Assembly: GCA_019310865.1 (NCBI GenBank)
Contig: JAFDDL010000147.1
Span: 1-8,186 of the forward strand
From: Deltaproteobacteria bacterium
GTDB taxonomy: Bacteria > Desulfobacterota > Desulfobacteria > Desulfobacterales > JAFDDL01
DNA: 8,186 nt
Direction of reading: 5' to 3'
The position numbers and the translations under genes were made by a program. This document shows, piece by piece, positions 4,811 to 8,186 of the stretch. The notes under the pieces are model-generated. The model worked only from the letters and a program-made list of their open reading frames with translations. It was not told where the DNA came from and made no database searches. The number at the start of each line of letters is the position of its first letter. Positions within the stretch are counted from its first letter, which is position 1.

Positions 4811-7780
4811 ATGAAAAGACAACTTGATCGATTGGTGCTTCAGGGAGTGCGGGTAAGGTTTTATTGTGTCCTTCTGTGCCTGGCGGTTATAACCCTGATT
4901 TTCGCAGCAAACGCATTTTCTGCTGATATGTTCAGCAAGCGGTATCTACCGGTTGCCGACAAGGCCGATGCCGCAGAGATAAAACCCGATCAGGTCGCGT
5001 GGCCTCATGATATAAGTGATATCAAACCGGATCCCGAAGTGCATTTCGGTGAGCTATCCAACCGGTTTCGGTTTTTACTCATGAAGAATCAGGTGCCCAA
5101 AGACCGGGTCAGTATGCATCTGGTTATTCAGGCCGGTTCTATTCATGAAGCCCGGAACCAGAGGGGGCTGGCCCATTTTCTGGAACATATGCTCTTCAAT
5201 GGTACCACCCATTTTAAACCCGGGGAACTGGTTAAGTACTTTCAGAGCATCGGCATGCAATTCGGTCCGGACGCCAATGCGCATACCGGTTTTTCCGAAA
5301 CAGTCTATGATGTGCTGCTTCCCAGCGGTGATCTTGAAAGTTTGGCTGATGCGATGCGTGTGATGAAAGATTATGCGCAAGGCGCCTTGTTGCTGCCATC
5401 GGAAATTGATAGAGAAAGCCGAGTGATCCTGGCCGAAAAACGAAGCCGTGATTCCGCCGATTACCGCGTCTTTCGCGAGACCCTTCAATTTGAGTTTCCC
5501 GATACCTTGCTTCCTCATCGGTTGCCCATCGGCGAAGAACAAGTCATTAAAACCGCAAATCGTAAGGTGCTAAAATCCTATTATGACAGCTGGTACAGGC
5601 CGAATAATATGATTCTGGTTTTGGTCGGTGATTTTAAGCTGGAGACGGCCGGAAGCCTAATTGATGAGAACTTCAGCACGCTCAAGTCGAGGTCGCCTGA
5701 ACCGGCTCAACCGGATATCGGAAAAATCAACCATCACGGTATCAAAGCATTTTACCATCATGAAGCGGAACTAGGTGCCAGTGAAGTCTCAATTGAGGTG
5801 CTTGATATCGTCGATCATCAGCCCGATACGGTTTCATTTCAGATCGATGAGCTGAAAATCCAAATGGCCAATCGGATGGTGCAAAACCGTCTGGAAAAAA
5901 TGATCAGCAAACCTGATATACCGTTTACTTCGGCCGGTATCCACGCTGGATATTTTTTACAGCGCATCAAATACGCCGAGATTTCCGCGGGATGCAGCCC
6001 AAATAATTGGCGAGAAACCCTGACGTATTTAGAACAAACCCTGCGGCAGGCGTTGCGGTTTGGTTTTACGACCCGTGAGTTAAGCCGCGTTAAAAAAGAA
6101 TTGCTCTCTGAATTGGATAACGCAGTTAAACAGGCAGACACGCGAAAAAGTGGTGTCATTTCCCGGCAAATGATCCGCTTGGTAAATAACAATCGGGTTG
6201 TGAGGTCACCTGCACAGGAGCAATCGCTGCTGGCGCCAATTGTTGAAAGGTTGACGGCTGCCGAAATTCATGCGGCGTTGCGTGCTGCCTGGCAATTGGA
6301 TCATCGCCTGATTCTTGTAACGGGAAATGCACCCGTGCCAACGGGAAATGTCCCTGTGTCGCAGATGAATGCGACCGGCGAACAATCCATTCTATCTGTT
6401 TATAACAAGAGTTTGCAGGTTCAGGTTGACAAACCCGTTGATAACGCCTTGGTGCGGTTCCCGTATCTTCCGAAGCCGGAACAATCCGGCAGGATTGCGC
6501 GTCAAGATGAACTGACCGATCTGGGCGTGACGCGTATTGAATTTGAAAATGGTGTACTGCTCAACCTGAAAAAAACGGATTTTCAGGCAGGAAAAGTGAA
6601 TGCGGCGGTTGTATTCGGCTGGGGCAAGAGCGCTGAGCCGGCATCACAGCCGGGGCTGGCGGAACTTTGCGGATCGCTTCTCAATGGGAGCGGCGTTGGA
6701 AATCTCGACAAGAACGAATTGTCTGATGCGTTGGCAGGAACTGATACCACCGCCTGGTTCAGTATCAATGAAGACCATTTCGAGTTTCGTGGATCGAGTC
6801 CCACAGAGAATCTTCGACTACTGATCCAACTGCTCCATACACACATCACGGATCCGGCTTACCGACAAAATGCTTATCTTTTGGCCAAAGAACGACTCGA
6901 ACAGTGGTATTTGTCGTTATCCCGGGAAATCGAAGGGGCTCTGAAGATTACCGGCAACCGGTTTCTGGCAGGTGGTGACAGCCGCTTCGGTTTGCCGTCC
7001 TTGGATTCCCTGCAGTCTTATTCGCTGCGTGATATCGAGTTCTGGATCGGGAGCGCTTTGAAGCAAGAGAGCCTGGAAATCTCCATCGTGGGAGACTTCG
7101 ACATGCAAGAAGCGATTTTGTCAGCAGCGACATACTTTGGTTCCCTGCCGGTAAGAATCGAATCCCCAAAGACGCTTCGCCCGTCGAGCCCGAAAGTACC
7201 CGAAGGGCGAACACTTGATATCCGGGTCGATACACAGATTCAAAAGGGGATGGTGGTGATTGGATATCCCACGGCGGATTATTCGCATATCGGCCGGGTG
7301 CGCCGGTTATCGGTTCTGTCCGCGGTTTTTTCCGATCGACTTCGCCGGAAAATTCGGGAAGAGCTGGGTGCTTCATACTCTCCCTTTGCCTTTAACCGAT
7401 CCAGTCGGATTTACCCGGGATATGGTGTTTTTCAGTCCATTATATTCGTCACGCCCGGGGATGAAAATGCGGTGATCGATGCGGTTAAGAACATCGCTTT
7501 CGAAATTGTTAAAAACGGAATCACGGAAGATGAACGGCAAAGATCGATCAAACCGATTCTGACCAATATTAAAGATCTCCGCCGTACAAACGCCTATTGG
7601 CTCAATCGGGTTCTTGTCGGATCGAAACGTCATCCCAAACAGCTCGACTGGAGCCGCTCCATCGAATCGGACTACGGCGCCATCTCGCGTGAAGAGATCA
7701 TGACGCTTGCCCGTAAGTATCTGAAAAATGAAAAGGCGACACAAATCATCGTGTTGCCCAAGTCGAAATCCGGTACTTGA
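4811..7780 (+). CDS. Exported M16-family zinc metallopeptidase (double domain, PqqL/insulinase-like)
   Basis: 989 residues. A basic N-terminus (1-16) and hydrophobic core (about 17-36) form a signal peptide with probable cleavage after Ala38 (AFSA|D), so the enzyme should act in the periplasm. The inverted zinc site HFLEH is residues 122-126, with Glu125 as catalytic base and His122/His126 as ligands. The third ligand is probably Glu209, or Glu202, in the ESRVILAE segment. The second M16 half begins near 575. It has GLAEL (615-619) where a first-half enzyme would carry HxxEH, so it is catalytically inactive, as expected for double-domain M16 proteins. The late Arg849/Tyr856 pair (REELGASY) matches the R/Y motif that helps bind substrate. 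Length fits the roughly 900-1000-residue class. The start is supported by AAGGA at 4794-4798 and GGGG closer in. The physiological substrate cannot be told; cleavage of peptides is the family expectation. Confidence 0.9.
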   Translation: MKRQLDRLVLQGVRVRFYCVLLCLAVITLIFAANAFSADMFSKRYLPVADKADAAEIKPDQVAWPHDISDIKPDPEVHFGELSNRFRFLLMKNQVPKDRVSMHLVIQAGSIHEARNQRGLAHFLEHMLFNGTTHFKPGELVKYFQSIGMQFGPDANAHTGFSETVYDVLLPSGDLESLADAMRVMKDYAQGALLLPSEIDRESRVILAEKRSRDSADYRVFRETLQFEFPDTLLPHRLPIGEEQVIKTANRKVLKSYYDSWYRPNNMILVLVGDFKLETAGSLIDENFSTLKSRSPEPAQPDIGKINHHGIKAFYHHEAELGASEVSIEVLDIVDHQPDTVSFQIDELKIQMANRMVQNRLEKMISKPDIPFTSAGIHAGYFLQRIKYAEISAGCSPNNWRETLTYLEQTLRQALRFGFTTRELSRVKKELLSELDNAVKQADTRKSGVISRQMIRLVNNNRVVRSPAQEQSLLAPIVERLTAAEIHAALRAAWQLDHRLILVTGNAPVPTGNVPVSQMNATGEQSILSVYNKSLQVQVDKPVDNALVRFPYLPKPEQSGRIARQDELTDLGVTRIEFENGVLLNLKKTDFQAGKVNAAVVFGWGKSAEPASQPGLAELCGSLLNGSGVGNLDKNELSDALAGTDTTAWFSINEDHFEFRGSSPTENLRLLIQLLHTHITDPAYRQNAYLLAKERLEQWYLSLSREIEGALKITGNRFLAGGDSRFGLPSLDSLQSYSLRDIEFWIGSALKQESLEISIVGDFDMQEAILSAATYFGSLPVRIESPKTLRPSSPKVPEGRTLDIRVDTQIQKGMVVIGYPTADYSHIGRVRRLSVLSAVFSDRLRRKIREELGASYSPFAFNRSSRIYPGYGVFQSIIFVTPGDENAVIDAVKNIAFEIVKNGITEDERQRSIKPILTNIKDLRRTNAYWLNRVLVGSKRHPKQLDWSRSIESDYGAISREEIMTLARKYLKNEKATQIIVLPKSKSGT

Positions 7781-7842
7781 ATTCCCTTTTTATTCTGTTG
7801 CGTCCCGCTTTTGGATCTGATATCTAATTAAGCTTATTTTTT

Positions 7843-7848
7843 AAGGGA
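7843..7848 (+). promoter_or_regulatory. Ribosome binding site of the ResB-like gene
   Basis: AAGGGA ends 6 bases before the ATG at 7855, which supports this start over any internal one. Confidence 0.65.
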
Positions 7849-7854
7849 ACAGAT

Positions 7855-8186
7855 ATGAGTGACGCTCGCTCCGGGATTCGGTTTTTTGACGCATTGTGGG
7901 AATTTTTCGCCTCGGTAAGATTGGCAGTCGTCCTGCTGTTATCATTGGCTGCAACGTCGATTATCGGGACCCTCATACCCCAAAATTTGGATACGGCCGC
8001 CTATGTTCAAAAATTCGGGATCGCGACCTATCGAATTTTTGCACTACTCGATTTGTTTGATATGTACCACGCCGGCTGGTTTCGTTTCCTGCTGTTGATG
8101 CTGACCCTGAATATGCTCGCCTGTACCATCAATCGACTTCCCACAACGCTTCGGATCGTCTTTGTCAAGGAGCCGAAGTTTCAAAT
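7855..8186 (+). CDS. resB: ResB/Ccs1-like cytochrome c biogenesis membrane protein, N-terminal part
   Basis: The frame is open from the ATG to the right edge: 110 complete codons, truncated by the window. The visible part has a short cytoplasmic N-terminus (1-18), a first membrane helix at about 20-41 (starting SVRLAVVLLL and ending GTLIPQ, typical of ResB), a loop, and a second helix at about 74-92 (GWFRFLLLMLTLNMLAC) followed by TINRLP, also typical. ResB partners with the CcsA/ResC haem handling protein in system II cytochrome c maturation, delivering haem and reduced apocytochrome on the outer face of the membrane. A ccsA/resC gene would be expected beyond the right edge. The gene follows the M16 gene by 74 bases on the same strand, so co-transcription is possible, though no functional link is evident. 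Confidence 0.85.
   Translation, partial: MSDARSGIRFFDALWEFFASVRLAVVLLLSLAATSIIGTLIPQNLDTAAYVQKFGIATYRIFALLDLFDMYHAGWFRFLLLMLTLNMLACTINRLPTTLRIVFVKEPKFQ

Noticed and set aside
5075..5542. Minus-strand open frame of 155 codons within the M16 gene
   Set aside because: It is antisense to the catalytic domain of the peptidase and shows no family signature.
7798..7828. Possible promoter before the ResB-like gene (TTGCGT with TATCTA or TCTAAT)
   Set aside because: With 17-base spacing, TTGCGT and TATCTA each match only 3 of 6 consensus positions. The better -10 (TCTAAT) would need a 19-base spacer. This is too weak to call.

Overview
The window looks like chromosomal DNA from a Gram-negative bacterium of moderate GC content. 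The best guess is an anaerobic Desulfobacterota-type ('deltaproteobacterial') organism. The guess rests on gene content: a PanP-like decarboxylase beside a long KamA-family radical SAM enzyme, a lysine/alanine/proline-rich histone-H1-like protein, a secreted double-domain M16 peptidase and a ResB-type cytochrome c maturation protein. It is inferred from family knowledge, not from a marker gene. There is no sign of mobile elements, rRNA, tRNA or CRISPR.

Layout, left to right. Positions 1-36 (minus) hold only the first 12 codons of a gene that runs off the left edge. It is preceded by a good ribosome binding site and a possible promoter in an AT-rich spacer (37-297). Positions 298-3766 (minus) form a two-gene operon. 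The upstream gene (1961-3766) encodes a 601-residue lysine-2,3-aminomutase-family radical SAM/PLP enzyme. The downstream gene (298-1929), 31 bases further on, encodes a PLP-dependent aspartate/glutamate-type decarboxylase. In a hand alignment, the two aspartates that recognise the lysine side chain in true lysine 2,3-aminomutase are replaced by Lys489 and Asn527, which I recall as the pattern of glutamate 2,3-aminomutase. The operon may therefore handle acidic amino acids and make beta-amino acids (beta-glutamate, beta-alanine) or related amines.

A 377-base divergent intergenic region (3767-4143) follows. It contains a consensus sigma-70 promoter for a small plus-strand gene (4144-4614). That gene encodes a histone-H1-like nucleoid protein with a helical N-terminus, a Lys/Ala/Pro repeat tail and a small winged-helix-like C-terminal domain. 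The tail contains an almost perfect 45-bp tandem duplication. A strong intrinsic terminator (4703-4746) closes this one-gene unit.

Positions 4811-7780 (plus) encode a 989-residue exported M16 zinc peptidase with an active N-terminal half (HxxEH) and a second half lacking that motif. After a 74-base gap, the first 110 codons of a ResB/Ccs1-like membrane protein (7855 to the right edge) begin on the same strand.

The most interesting part is the aminomutase-decarboxylase pair, because both substrate and product are open to question. The H1-like gene is second, for its recent repeat expansion and strong autonomous expression signals.
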